The notes under the pieces are model-generated. The model was given only the letters and a program-made list of their open reading frames with translations. It did no database searches and was not told the origin of the DNA. Of a DNA stretch of 64,000 nt, positions 26,948 through 35,195 are shown piece after piece. Location of the stretch: positions 186,001 to 250,000 of the forward strand of contig UEIJ01000001.1 of the NCBI GenBank assembly GCA_900470195.1. The letters run 5' to 3'. Origin of the DNA: Hyphomicrobiales bacterium (GTDB lineage: Bacteria; Pseudomonadota; Alphaproteobacteria; Rhizobiales; Rhizobiaceae). How positions within the stretch are numbered: position 1 is the stretch's first letter; every line of letters begins with the position of its first letter. A program made the translations under genes and the position numbers.

Positions 26948-28093
26948 ATGCCCAACATCGTTGAAATCGCCGATCTGAAGCGGCTTGCCCAGCGCCGCGT
27001 CCCCAAGATGTTCTTTGATTACGCGGATTCTGGTGCCTGGACCGAGTCGACCTATCGCGCAAACGAGGACGACTTCAAGAAGATCAAATTGCGCCAGCGC
27101 GTTCTCGTCGACATGACGAACCGTTCGCTGGAAACGACGATGATCGGTGAAAAGGTGTCCATGCCGGTGGCTCTCGCCCCGACAGGTCTGACCGGCATGC
27201 AGCACGCAGACGGCGAAATGCTGGCAGCACAGGCAGCCGAAGCCTTCGGCGTTCCGTTCACCCTTTCGACCATGAGCATCTGCTCCATCGAAGACGTCGC
27301 TTCGGTGACGAAGAAGCCGTTCTGGTTCCAGCTCTATGTGATGAAGGACCGCGATTTCGTTAAGAACCTGATCGGCCGGGCCAAGGCCGCAGGCTGCTCG
27401 GCATTGGTGCTCACGCTCGATCTTCAGATTCTGGGCCAGCGCCACAAGGATATCCGCAACGGCCTTTCCGCCCCGCCGAAATTCACGCCGAAACATATCT
27501 GGCAGATGGCTACCCGTCCCGGCTGGTGCCTCGGCATGATGGGCACGCAACGCCGCACCTTCCGCAACATTGCCGGTCACGCCAAGAACGTTACCGACCT
27601 TTCCTCCCTCTCCTCCTGGACAGCGGAGCAGTTCGACCCGCAGCTCAACTGGAACGACGTGGCCTGGATCAAGGAACAATGGGGCGGCAAGCTCATCCTC
27701 AAGGGCATTCTCGATGCCGAGGATGCAAGGATGGCGGCGAAGTCAGGTGCAGACGCGATTATCGTGTCGAACCATGGCGGACGCCAGCTCGACGGCGCAC
27801 CGTCCTCAATCTCCATGCTGCAGCCGATCGTTGATGCTGTCGGCGACGAGATCGAAGTTCATGTCGATGGCGGCATCCGTTCCGGCCAGGATGTGCTCAA
27901 AGCCCGCGCGCTCGGCGCACAGGGCGTGTTCATCGGCCGCCCGTTCCTCTACGGCCTCGGCGCGATGGGCAAGGACGGCGTAACGCTGGCGCTTGAAATC
28001 ATCCGCAAGGAACTGGACGTCACGATGGCCCTTTGCGGCAAGCGCGACATTAACGAGATCGACAGGTCGATCATCCATTCCATAAACTTTTGA
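26948..28093 (+). CDS. lldD: L-lactate dehydrogenase, FMN-dependent (LldD-like)
   Basis: FMN-dependent alpha-hydroxy-acid dehydrogenase of 381 residues that oxidises L-lactate to pyruvate at the membrane, passing electrons to quinones. Family markers: N-terminal VPKMFFDYADSGAWTE; substrate/FMN contacts in PVALAPTGLTGMQH; WFQLYVMKDR; and the active-site histidine H276 in IIVSNHGGRQLDGAPSSI, with HVDGGIRSGQDVLKARALGA after it. GGGGTGGGA precedes the ATG. It is divergent from the YdeP-like gene and followed by a hairpin. Other hydroxy acids (glycolate, mandelate) are less likely by overall resemblance. Confidence 0.9.
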   Translation: MPNIVEIADLKRLAQRRVPKMFFDYADSGAWTESTYRANEDDFKKIKLRQRVLVDMTNRSLETTMIGEKVSMPVALAPTGLTGMQHADGEMLAAQAAEAFGVPFTLSTMSICSIEDVASVTKKPFWFQLYVMKDRDFVKNLIGRAKAAGCSALVLTLDLQILGQRHKDIRNGLSAPPKFTPKHIWQMATRPGWCLGMMGTQRRTFRNIAGHAKNVTDLSSLSSWTAEQFDPQLNWNDVAWIKEQWGGKLILKGILDAEDARMAAKSGADAIIVSNHGGRQLDGAPSSISMLQPIVDAVGDEIEVHVDGGIRSGQDVLKARALGAQGVFIGRPFLYGLGAMGKDGVTLALEIIRKELDVTMALCGKRDINEIDRSIIHSINF

Positions 28094-28101
28094 CGATGTT
28101 C

Positions 28102-28134
28102 GGAGCCGGCTTCGCGTCGGCTCCAATATTTTGG
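28102..28134 (+). terminator. Probable terminator after lldD
   Basis: GGAGCCG (28102-28108) and CGGCTCC (28118-28124) form a hairpin starting 8 bases after the stop codon, followed by AATATTTTGG, an imperfect T-tract. Confidence 0.6.
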
Positions 28135-28206
28135 TTGTTACTTAAGCAATATCGCGCCATGCGCGAGTACTGATATAAATACACCACAAGGTTACTTAAT
28201 AACCAA
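28131..28206. repeat. Inverted repeat TTGGTTGTTA/TAATAACCAA upstream of outer-membrane protein gene
   Basis: TTGGTTGTTA (28131-28140) and TAATAACCAA (28197-28206) are inverted copies with one mismatch, 56 bases apart, about 80 bases before the gene start. This may be an operator pair for the barrel protein promoter; no regulator can be named. Confidence 0.4.
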
Positions 28207-28284
28207 GTGTTAAACATATCTCTTTACCATATCCGGCAATACGGCTTGTGAGCCGATTTCTGTTCGGATTTGGAGTGGGAACCG

Positions 28285-29142
28285 ATGAAGTGCATTTCCG
28301 CCATTGCCATCGTGGCTGTCAGTCTGATGGCGGGATCGAGTGCGGCGTTTGCCGCTGATATAATTGCAGAGCCCCCCATTGAACCCATGCCGGAACCGGT
28401 CAATTCGTCCGGCTGGTATATCCGCGGCGACCTCGGTTACAATTTCAAATCCAGCACAGACGGTGAGTGGAACTTCTGGAACCAGTTCGATCCGCCCTAT
28501 CGCGGTATTGACGACACGCTGCGCTATGACGATTTCAATCTCAAGGCAGGCGCAACCTATGGCGTGGGTGTCGGCTATCGCTTCACCGACACATTCCGCG
28601 CCGACGCCACGCTGGATTATTTCCGCGCAGGCATCAACGGACGCACCCCTTGTCCGAGCTATGTAAAATCCGGAAAGGGCTTCAATCCGGTTGAGGACAA
28701 CTGCAACTACGAGGATTCCTCGACGGCCAATATCTGGACGGCCATGGCCAACGCCTATGTCGACCTGCCGCGTACGGGGCCTGTCACGCCTTATCTCGGC
28801 GCAGGTCTTGGCGCGGCCTATGTCAGATATGACGACTGGAAAAGCCATGAAGTCTGCGCAGGCTGCACCTATTCCAGCGAAAAGGGCGGACTGGACAGCT
28901 GGCGTTTTGCAATGGCTCTCATGGCCGGTGTCAGCTATGACCTGACCGAGCAGCTCAAGCTGGATGTCGGCTATCGCTATATGCGCATCAACGGCGGCAA
29001 GGCTTACGGATATGATGCCGACGACCGCAACACGAACCCTTACGGCAATGCCGAGGGACCGGGCGCCACCGGAACGCAGGCCAAGGACAACGGCTTCAAC
29101 ATGCACACGATCCGCGCCGGTCTTCGCTACGAATTCCGTTAG
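28285..29142 (+). CDS. Outer-membrane beta-barrel protein (Omp25/Omp31-like fold)
   Basis: A 285-residue exported protein. The signal peptide is MKCISAIAIVAVSLMAGSSA with cleavage after AFA. The mature part has the alternating aromatic pattern of an eight-stranded barrel (WYIRGDLGYNF, GVGYRFTDTFRADATLDYF, VTPYLGAGLGAAYV, LKLDVGYRYMRINGG) and ends in the classic C-terminal phenylalanine-containing strand HTIRAGLRYEFR. Two cysteine pairs (CPSYVKS...NCNY and CAGC) are in loops. GGAGTGGGA is upstream of the ATG at 28285; the in-frame TTG at 28270 is rejected. Function is probably structural or porin-like. Confidence 0.87.
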   Translation: MKCISAIAIVAVSLMAGSSAAFAADIIAEPPIEPMPEPVNSSGWYIRGDLGYNFKSSTDGEWNFWNQFDPPYRGIDDTLRYDDFNLKAGATYGVGVGYRFTDTFRADATLDYFRAGINGRTPCPSYVKSGKGFNPVEDNCNYEDSSTANIWTAMANAYVDLPRTGPVTPYLGAGLGAAYVRYDDWKSHEVCAGCTYSSEKGGLDSWRFAMALMAGVSYDLTEQLKLDVGYRYMRINGGKAYGYDADDRNTNPYGNAEGPGATGTQAKDNGFNMHTIRAGLRYEFR

Positions 29143-29157
29143 AAACCGCTATCATTT

Positions 29158-29197
29158 GAAATGAAAAAGCCCGGTATCAGCCGGGCTTTTTCATTTC
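29158..29197. terminator. Bidirectional terminator between Omp and Lrp genes
   Basis: GAAATGAAAAAGCCCGG (29158-29174) and CCGGGCTTTTTCATTTC (29181-29197) form a perfect 17-bp stem with a 6-base loop, with T-runs on both strands. It serves the two convergent genes and overlaps the Lrp stop codon. Confidence 0.93.
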
Positions 29198-29663
29198 AAC
29201 CCCGCGAGGTCGGTGCTTTTGACAGAAGCACCGTGCGAATGGCAAAACTGGAATGAATGCGCGCGACACCGGGCAATCGAGACAGGATTTCCTTGTGAAT
29301 GACTTCATAGGCCGCGGCATTTTCAGCTTCAACACGCAGAATATAATCTGCATCGCCTGTCATGAGATAGCATTCCTGCACTTCCGGGTGCCGCCGTACC
29401 GCTTCCTCGAAACGGTTCAGAAATTCCTCCGTCTGCCGGTCAAGCGTAATACGTACGATGGCGACCAGTCGCTCATCACCATCGGATGAGCCGACAATAG
29501 CGGTATAACCGCGGATCACGCCGCTTTCCTCCAATATCTGCACCCGCCGCAGACAGGCAGACTGCGAAAGCCCCACTTCGTTAGCCAGCTGGCTGTTGGT
29601 CATGCGCCCGTTACGGCGCAGGCAACGGATGATATTGCGGTCGATACTATCGAGCGTTGGCAT
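29196..29663 (-). CDS. Lrp/AsnC family transcriptional regulator
   Basis: A 155-residue feast/famine regulator. The N-terminal HTH reads LDSIDRNIIRCLRRNGRMTN then SQLANEVGLSQSACLRRVQI; the C-terminal RAM (ACT-like) domain carries VQECYLMTGDADYILRVEAE. It is divergent from the alanine racemase gene with 246 bases between them. Lrp-type regulators next to dadAX operons (DadR, AldR) respond to alanine, so control of alr-dadA is the natural inference. The phased array at 29691-29749 is its probable binding site. Confidence 0.9.
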   Translation of the reverse strand: MPTLDSIDRNIIRCLRRNGRMTNSQLANEVGLSQSACLRRVQILEESGVIRGYTAIVGSSDGDERLVAIVRITLDRQTEEFLNRFEEAVRRHPEVQECYLMTGDADYILRVEAENAAAYEVIHKEILSRLPGVARIHSSFAIRTVLLSKAPTSRG

Positions 29664-29690
29664 GAATAATCTTCAACCTCAAAGCTAAAA

Positions 29691-29749
29691 TATGCGCAAG
29701 ATGTGCAAAAATTCGCATAATATGCGATAAATAGCAAAAACATTCGAAT
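29691..29749. promoter_or_regulatory. Helically phased Lrp-type binding array
   Basis: Related words recur about every 10 bases: TATGCGCA (29691), ATGTGCAA (29701), TTCGCATA (29712), TATGCGAT (29721), ATAGCAAA (29731), ATTCGAAT (29742). In the middle is the 15-bp dyad TCGCATAATATGCGA (29713-29727). One-turn periodicity in A+T-rich DNA is typical of Lrp/AsnC sites wrapped by an octamer. It is about 30-90 bases from the Lrp start. Confidence 0.65.
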
Positions 29750-29909
29750 AGTCTACGACTACTATATGATCTGGCTGTGGGAGCGAGAAGCGGTAGGGTT
29801 TCTCCACCGGGCTTTATATGCTCTGGGCGGGCGGTCCATATCGGCGACGATCTTCCAGACGTACTTGTAAGTAATGAACCGTTTGGAAAGAACCGTGCGA
29901 ATGGTTGTT

Positions 29910-31043
29910 ATGTCGATGCAATTTTCACAAGGTGAGCGCGATCTTGCTGCCGGCGGCGTATTGACCATCGATCTTGCAGCGCTGCGACACAATTATTCGG
30001 CCATCGCTCGCCACATCGCGCCCACCCGCGCCGCTGCTGTCGTGAAGGCAGACGCCTACGGACTCGGAGCCAGCCGCGTTGCCCCGGCATTTTACGACGC
30101 CGGTTGCCGCGATTTCTTCGTGGCCCATCTTGGCGAGGCCATTGCGCTGAAGCCCTTTCTTCAGCCCGATGCGACACTGTATGCTCTGAACGGCCTTCAG
30201 CCGGGAACGGAAGCAGCCTGTGCGCGGGAAGGCGTTCTGCCGGTGCTCAACTCGCTGGAACAGGTCGAAAACTGGGCAGCACTTGCCGCCGAGCAGGCCA
30301 GGAAGCTGCCCGCCCTTCTGCAACTCGATACCGGCATGTCGCGTCTTGGTCTTTCCGCCAGCGAATTCGAACGCCTGACAGCCAATCCTTCTATGCTTGA
30401 CGGCATCAATGTGAAATTCGTCATCAGCCATCTGGCCAGCGGCGACGAGCCGGAAAACGCGGCCAATGGGCGTCAGCTCGCCAATATGACCGCCTTGCTC
30501 GCGCGTTTGCCGAAGCTGCCGGTTGCGTTTGCCAATTCCGGAGGCAGCTTCCTCGGCAAGACCTATCATTTCGACCTCGCCCGCCCCGGTGTCGCCCTTT
30601 ACGGCGTTGGCCCCAAGAACGAAATCGTTCCTGTTCTCACCCTCTCGGCGCGTGTCATTCAGGTGCGCGACATCGACAAGGGTGCAGCTGTTGGCTATGG
30701 CGGCACTTATATCGCTAAAGGGCCGATGCGGGTTGCGACAATTGCCGTCGGCTATGCCGATGGCTGGTTCCGTTCTCTCAGCAACAAGGGTTCCGCCTTC
30801 TTCGGCGATACGCGCCTGCCGATCATCGGCCGGGTATCGATGGACTCGATCACACTCGACGTCAGCGCATTGCCGGAAGGCACGCTGAAACTCGGCAGCC
30901 TTGTGGAACTGATTGGTCCGCACCAGGGTCTCGAAGACGTGGCGCGCGACTGCGACACCATTCCCTATGAAATTCTGACTGCACTCGGCAACCGTTATGC
31001 ACGTGTCTACGTGGACAGCGGCACGGGCGACATAAAAGCATAA
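29910..31043 (+). CDS. dadX: Alanine racemase, catabolic DadX-type
   Basis: PLP-dependent interconversion of L- and D-alanine. About 377 residues. The PLP-binding lysine is K46 in [14 protein letters not shown], the second catalytic base is the tyrosine near residue 263 in [13 protein letters not shown], and [16 protein letters not shown] is the usual C-terminal motif. Pairing with dadA downstream and the divergent Lrp gene marks it as the catabolic enzyme rather than the cell-wall one. Start is uncertain: ATGs at 29874, 29901, 29910 and 29916 are in frame without a strong ribosome site; 29910 is chosen for proximity to the conserved QFSQGERDL region. Confidence 0.9.
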   Translation: MSMQFSQGERDLAAGGVLTIDLAALRHNYSAIARHIAPTRAAAVVKADAYGLGASRVAPAFYDAGCRDFFVAHLGEAIALKPFLQPDATLYALNGLQPGTEAACAREGVLPVLNSLEQVENWAALAAEQARKLPALLQLDTGMSRLGLSASEFERLTANPSMLDGINVKFVISHLASGDEPENAANGRQLANMTALLARLPKLPVAFANSGGSFLGKTYHFDLARPGVALYGVGPKNEIVPVLTLSARVIQVRDIDKGAAVGYGGTYIAKGPMRVATIAVGYADGWFRSLSNKGSAFFGDTRLPIIGRVSMDSITLDVSALPEGTLKLGSLVELIGPHQGLEDVARDCDTIPYEILTALGNRYARVYVDSGTGDIKA

Positions 31044-31057
31044 GACAAGAGGCGAAC

Positions 31058-32308
31058 ATGCAGATCACCATCCTCGGCAGCGGCGTTATCGGCGTTACGA
31101 CCGCTTATTACCTCGCCAAACTCGGTCATGAGGTAACCGTTGTCGACCGCGAAGAAGGCCCGGCACTGGAAACGAGCTTCGCCAATGCCGGTCAGGTTTC
31201 GCCCGGCTACGCCTCGCCCTGGGCTGCTCCCGACATTCCGTTCAAGGCCGCAAAATGGCTGTTCCAGAAGCACGCGCCGCTCGTCCTGCGCCCAACCTGC
31301 GATCCGGTTCAGTATAGCTGGCTCCTGCAGATGCTCGCCAACTGCACCGACAGCCGGTACAAGATCAACAAGACCCGCATGGTGCGCGTGGCCGAATATG
31401 CGCGCGATTGCCTTGTCGATCTGCGCAAGGAAACCGGCATCGAATACGACCAGCGCATGCAGGGCACGCTCCAGCTTTTCCGAGAGCAATACCAGCTCGA
31501 CGGCATCGGCAAGGACATTGAGGTGCTGCGTCAGGACGGCGTGCCGTTCGAGGTGCTCGACCGTGAAGGCTGCGTCAATGTGGAACCGGCGCTTGCCCAC
31601 GCGAAGGACAAGTTTGTCGGCGGCCTGCGCCTGCCGCATGACGAAACCGGCGACTGCTTCAAATTCACCAATGCGCTGGCAAAGATTGCCGAAGGGCTCG
31701 GCGTGAAATTCCGCTTCGGCGTCAACATCAAGTCGCTGCTCATGTCCGGCGGCAAGGTTTCCGGCGTCGAGACGTCCGAAGGCGTTCTGACCGCCGACCG
31801 TTATGTCGTTGCCCTTGGCAGCTATACGCCTGCACTCGTCAAATCGCTCGGCCTCAACGCGCCGATCTATCCGGTGAAAGGTTATTCCATCACCGCGCCG
31901 ATCATTGATGAAAGCCGCGCGCCGGTTTCAACCGTTCTCGACGAAAGCTACAAGATCGCCATCACCCGCCTTGGCGACCGTATCCGCGTCGGCGGCATGG
32001 CGGAAGTGTCGGGTTTCACCAAGGATCTGCCTGCCGCACGCCGCGCCACACTTGATCTGTCGGTCACCGATCTATTCCCCGGCGGCGATCTGAAAGCTGC
32101 GACCTTCTGGTCGGGTCTGCGCCCGATGACGCCGGACTCCACGCCGATCATCGGTGCAACGCGTTACGACAACGTGTTTATCAATGCCGGCCATGGAACG
32201 CTGGGCTGGACCATGTCCTGCGGTTCCGGCAAGCTGCTTGCCGACCTCATTTCCGGCAACAAGCCGGATATCCGCGCCGACGACCTCGGTATCTCCCGAT
32301 ACGAATAA
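31058..32308 (+). CDS. dadA: D-amino acid dehydrogenase small subunit
   Basis: A flavoprotein of 416 residues that oxidises D-alanine and other D-amino acids to 2-oxo acids and ammonia, coupled to the respiratory chain. The FAD motif is at the very N-terminus ([21 protein letters not shown]), followed by [21 protein letters not shown], which is diagnostic of DadA, and by the C-terminal [21 protein letters not shown]. It starts 14 bases after the racemase gene with AAGAGGCG upstream, so the two are one operon: racemase makes D-alanine, DadA oxidises it to pyruvate. Confidence 0.95.
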   Translation: MQITILGSGVIGVTTAYYLAKLGHEVTVVDREEGPALETSFANAGQVSPGYASPWAAPDIPFKAAKWLFQKHAPLVLRPTCDPVQYSWLLQMLANCTDSRYKINKTRMVRVAEYARDCLVDLRKETGIEYDQRMQGTLQLFREQYQLDGIGKDIEVLRQDGVPFEVLDREGCVNVEPALAHAKDKFVGGLRLPHDETGDCFKFTNALAKIAEGLGVKFRFGVNIKSLLMSGGKVSGVETSEGVLTADRYVVALGSYTPALVKSLGLNAPIYPVKGYSITAPIIDESRAPVSTVLDESYKIAITRLGDRIRVGGMAEVSGFTKDLPAARRATLDLSVTDLFPGGDLKAATFWSGLRPMTPDSTPIIGATRYDNVFINAGHGTLGWTMSCGSGKLLADLISGNKPDIRADDLGISRYE

Positions 32309-32349
32309 TTCCAGACGGGATCGTTCTTTTCAAAGGGCGATCCCGCCGT

Positions 32350-32898
32350 TCAGAAACTTGGCGGCGTACAGGCGCTGACGATTTCGCACGGCACCGGGCC
32401 GACGCAACGAAACCGGTGCGGCAGCTTTGAGGAAAAGTAATAGGCGTCCCCTGGCCCTAATATGCGGCGCTCGGCTCCGACCGTCACTTCGATGCGGCCT
32501 GAAATGACGATGCCGCCCTCCTCGCCCTCATGCATCAGAAGCACCTTCCCCGTATCTGAACCGGGCTCGTACCGCTCTTTCAGCATCTGCAAGGAGCGGG
32601 AAAACAGATGATCGCCCACCTGACGGTAGGAGATGGGCCCTTTGCCGATTTCCACCAGTTCCTCCGCCTGATAGAATACCTTGTGCGGCGCATCCGGTTC
32701 GAGTGCGAAAAACTCGGCCATGCCGATGGGAATACCGTCGAGAATGCGTTTCAATGCGCCGACCGACGGATTGGATTGATTGGCTTCGATGAGGGAGATG
32801 GTGGAGTTGGTTACGCCTGCCCTTTTGGCAAGCTCGCGCTGTGACAGATTCTGCCGCATGCGCACATAACGAAGCCTCCCGCCAATATCGATGCTCAT
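32350..32898 (-). CDS. XRE-family HTH regulator with C-terminal cupin domain (PuuR-like)
   Basis: A 182-residue regulator with an N-terminal Cro/CI-type HTH (NLSQRELAKRAGVTNSTISLIE, about residues 14-35) and a C-terminal cupin domain (MHEGEEGGIVISGRIEVTVG through GDAYYFSSKLPHRF). PuuR, which controls putrescine use, has this layout. GGAGGGAAG precedes the ATG at 32898; the open frame to 32946 is an unsupported extension. It is divergent from the omega-aminotransferase gene, its likely target, so the ligand is probably an omega-amino acid or polyamine derivative (inference). Confidence 0.87.
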   Translation of the reverse strand: MSIDIGGRLRYVRMRQNLSQRELAKRAGVTNSTISLIEANQSNPSVGALKRILDGIPIGMAEFFALEPDAPHKVFYQAEELVEIGKGPISYRQVGDHLFSRSLQMLKERYEPGSDTGKVLLMHEGEEGGIVISGRIEVTVGAERRILGPGDAYYFSSKLPHRFRCVGPVPCEIVSACTPPSF

Positions 32899-33044
32899 CG
32901 AACGTCTTCCCTCCTGTTTAGGATGTTCGATATAGCATAAAACCAAATCTCAAACCACATGATTTCAATAGTTTAAGATATCAGAGAAAAGGACTTGTTG
33001 CCTGTCGCAAAGCGTGGCCTGCTGCTTTCAAACAGGAGGATATC

Positions 33045-34373
33045 ATGCTCACCAAAACCAACGCGCCAAGCCTTGAGAATTTCTGGATGCCGTTCACGGC
33101 AAACCGGCAGTTCAAGGCGGCTCCCCGCCTGCTCGCAAGCGCATCTGGCATGTATTACACCGATGTCGACGGCAATCAGGTTCTCGACGGCACGGCTGGA
33201 CTGTGGTGCTGCAATGCCGGCCATGGCCGCAAGCGCATTACCGAAGCGGTCGAACGTCAGATCTCGACGATGGATTTCGCGCCGACCTTCCAGATGGGCC
33301 ATAACGTGGCTTTCGACTTTGCTGAAAAGCTTGCAGCCATTGCGCCAGGCGGACCAGACGCGAAACTCGACCGTGTATTCTTCACCAATTCCGGTTCGGA
33401 ATCAGTCGACACCGCGCTGAAGATCGCCATCGCCTATCAGCGCGCCATCGGCCAGGGCACCCGCACCATGGTTCTGGGCCGCGAAAAGGGCTATCACGGC
33501 GTCGGTTTCGGCGGCATTTCGGTTGGCGGTCTCGTCAACAACCGCCGCGTTTTCCCGCAGATTCCCGCCGACCATATCCGGCATACGCTCGATATCGAAC
33601 GCAATGCCTTCTCCAAGGGCCTGCCTGCGCACGGCATCGAACTTGCCGACGATCTGGAACGTCTCGTGCAACTGCACGGCGCTGAAAAGATTGCCGCTGT
33701 TATCGTGGAGCCGATGTCCGGTTCGGCTGGCGTCGTCCTGCCACCGAAGGGCTATCTGGAACGCCTGCGCGCCACGGCGGACAAGCACGGCATCCTCCTG
33801 ATCTTCGATGAAGTCATCACCGGTTTCGGTCGTCTCGGCACGCCATTTGCCGTCGACTATTTCGGCGTGGTGCCTGATCTTGTGACGACCGCCAAGGGCC
33901 TCACCAACGGCGCCATTCCGATGGGTGCGGTTTTCGCAAGCCGCAAGGTGCACGACGGATTGATGACCGGGCCGGAGAATGCCATCGAGCTGTTCCACGG
34001 CTACACCTATTCCGGGCACCCGGTCGCTTCCGCAGCCGGTCTTGCAACGCTCGAAATCTACGCCGAGGAAGGCCTTCTGACACGCGGCGCGGGACTTGCT
34101 GATCACTGGCAGGAAGCGCTTCATTCGCTCAAGGGCGTTCCGAACGTCATCGACATCCGCAATCTCGGTCTTGTTGGCGCTATCGAACTCTCGTCGCGCA
34201 AGGATGCGCCGGGTGCCCGCGCCTACGACGTCTTCGTGGATTGCTTCAAGAAGGGCCTGCTCATTCGCGTAACCGGCGATGTGATTGCCCTTTCGCCGCC
34301 CCTGATCGTGGAAAAGGAACAGATCGACACGATCGTTTCCGTCCTCGGCGACGCCATCAAACGCGCAGCCTGA
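33045..34373 (+). CDS. Omega-amino acid:pyruvate aminotransferase (beta-alanine-pyruvate type)
   Basis: A class III PLP-dependent aminotransferase of 442 residues, cytoplasmic. Conserved stretches: WMPFTANRQFKAAPRLLASA at the N-terminus, FFTNSGSESVDTALKIAIAY, the aspartate in LLIFDEVITGFGRLG, and the PLP lysine K284 in VTTAKGLTNGAIPMGAVF. The family transfers the amino group of beta-alanine or related omega-amino compounds to pyruvate, giving L-alanine. L-alanine could then feed the adjacent alr-dadA operon (inference). AGGAGGATATC precedes the ATG, and the gene is closed by a terminator at 34401. Confidence 0.9.
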   Translation: MLTKTNAPSLENFWMPFTANRQFKAAPRLLASASGMYYTDVDGNQVLDGTAGLWCCNAGHGRKRITEAVERQISTMDFAPTFQMGHNVAFDFAEKLAAIAPGGPDAKLDRVFFTNSGSESVDTALKIAIAYQRAIGQGTRTMVLGREKGYHGVGFGGISVGGLVNNRRVFPQIPADHIRHTLDIERNAFSKGLPAHGIELADDLERLVQLHGAEKIAAVIVEPMSGSAGVVLPPKGYLERLRATADKHGILLIFDEVITGFGRLGTPFAVDYFGVVPDLVTTAKGLTNGAIPMGAVFASRKVHDGLMTGPENAIELFHGYTYSGHPVASAAGLATLEIYAEEGLLTRGAGLADHWQEALHSLKGVPNVIDIRNLGLVGAIELSSRKDAPGARAYDVFVDCFKKGLLIRVTGDVIALSPPLIVEKEQIDTIVSVLGDAIKRAA

Positions 34374-34400
34374 CCGACACCCAGGTCAAGCTGCCTTTTA

Positions 34401-34431
34401 GCCGCCGCTGTTCCCCTGCGGCGGCTTTTTT
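34401..34431 (+). terminator. Rho-independent terminator after omega-aminotransferase gene
   Basis: GCCGCCGC (34401-34408) pairs with GCGGCGGC (34418-34425), followed by TTTTTT. Confidence 0.92.
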
Positions 34432-34440
34432 CTGATCTGC

Positions 34441-35184
34441 TCATCCCTGCGAAGGCGTAAAGTTCGCCACCAGCGCGTGACTGTCGCCGGGATAGGTGAA
34501 GCGCACATGCGTCACCGGCTGTTCGGCATTCCATGTCTGGCGTTCGATCACCAGACATGGTGAACCCAGCGGAATACCGAGCATGCCCGCATTTTCCTGC
34601 GTGGCGGCAATTGCGCGTATCGAATGTTTCGCGCTGCTCCACGGCACGCATGCAACCAGCCACGGTCCCGGCGAGTTTTCGGCAAAATCGGTCAGCGCTG
34701 CCGTCGGCACCGCATCCAGACTGATGATGCGCTCTTCCAGGGCAAAGACGCGCTTGCCCGCATAGTGACGGCAAACGAGTTCGACCAGCGGTGTGTGGCG
34801 CGGCATATCGATATGCCGCGCATCGGCGGGTCCGCTCAATCGTTCGCGCCGGCTCGTCAGTTCAAACCGATAGGCGACGCCAAGCGCTGCCACCTCATCC
34901 CGAATATCGTGGATTTCGAGGATCGCCGCCTGCGATTGCGGAAAGGAAACAAAGCTTCCTGACCGGCGCTTGCGCTCGATCAGTCCCGCCTTGGCAAGCT
35001 GGGTCAGGGCCTTGTTCACGGTCATGCGCGAACAGCCGTACTGTTCCGTCAGTTCGTGCTCAAACGGTATGCGGTGACCGGGCTGCCATTCGCCGGAAAG
35101 AATACGCGATTCAATATCGTCCAGGATACGCTGATGCAGCGAAAGTACCGGTGTGTCCTTTACGATCGAATCTCCGCCAGCCAT
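34441..35184 (-). CDS. hutC: Histidine utilisation repressor HutC (GntR/UTRA)
   Basis: A 247-residue repressor that releases the hut promoters when urocanate binds. The N-terminal winged helix (QRILDDIESRILSGEWQPGH; EHELTEQYGCSRMTVNKALT) is followed by a UTRA domain ending in THVRFTYPGDSHALVANF, typical of HutC. It begins 11 bases after hutF and shares its transcript; AGGAGACGGC precedes the ATG. In Brucella abortus HutC also acts on the virB promoter, so a wider role is conceivable. Its likely site is the palindrome at 36671. Confidence 0.93.
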   Translation of the reverse strand: MAGGDSIVKDTPVLSLHQRILDDIESRILSGEWQPGHRIPFEHELTEQYGCSRMTVNKALTQLAKAGLIERKRRSGSFVSFPQSQAAILEIHDIRDEVAALGVAYRFELTSRRERLSGPADARHIDMPRHTPLVELVCRHYAGKRVFALEERIISLDAVPTAALTDFAENSPGPWLVACVPWSSAKHSIRAIAATQENAGMLGIPLGSPCLVIERQTWNAEQPVTHVRFTYPGDSHALVANFTPSQG

Positions 35185-35195
35185 GCCGTCTCCTG

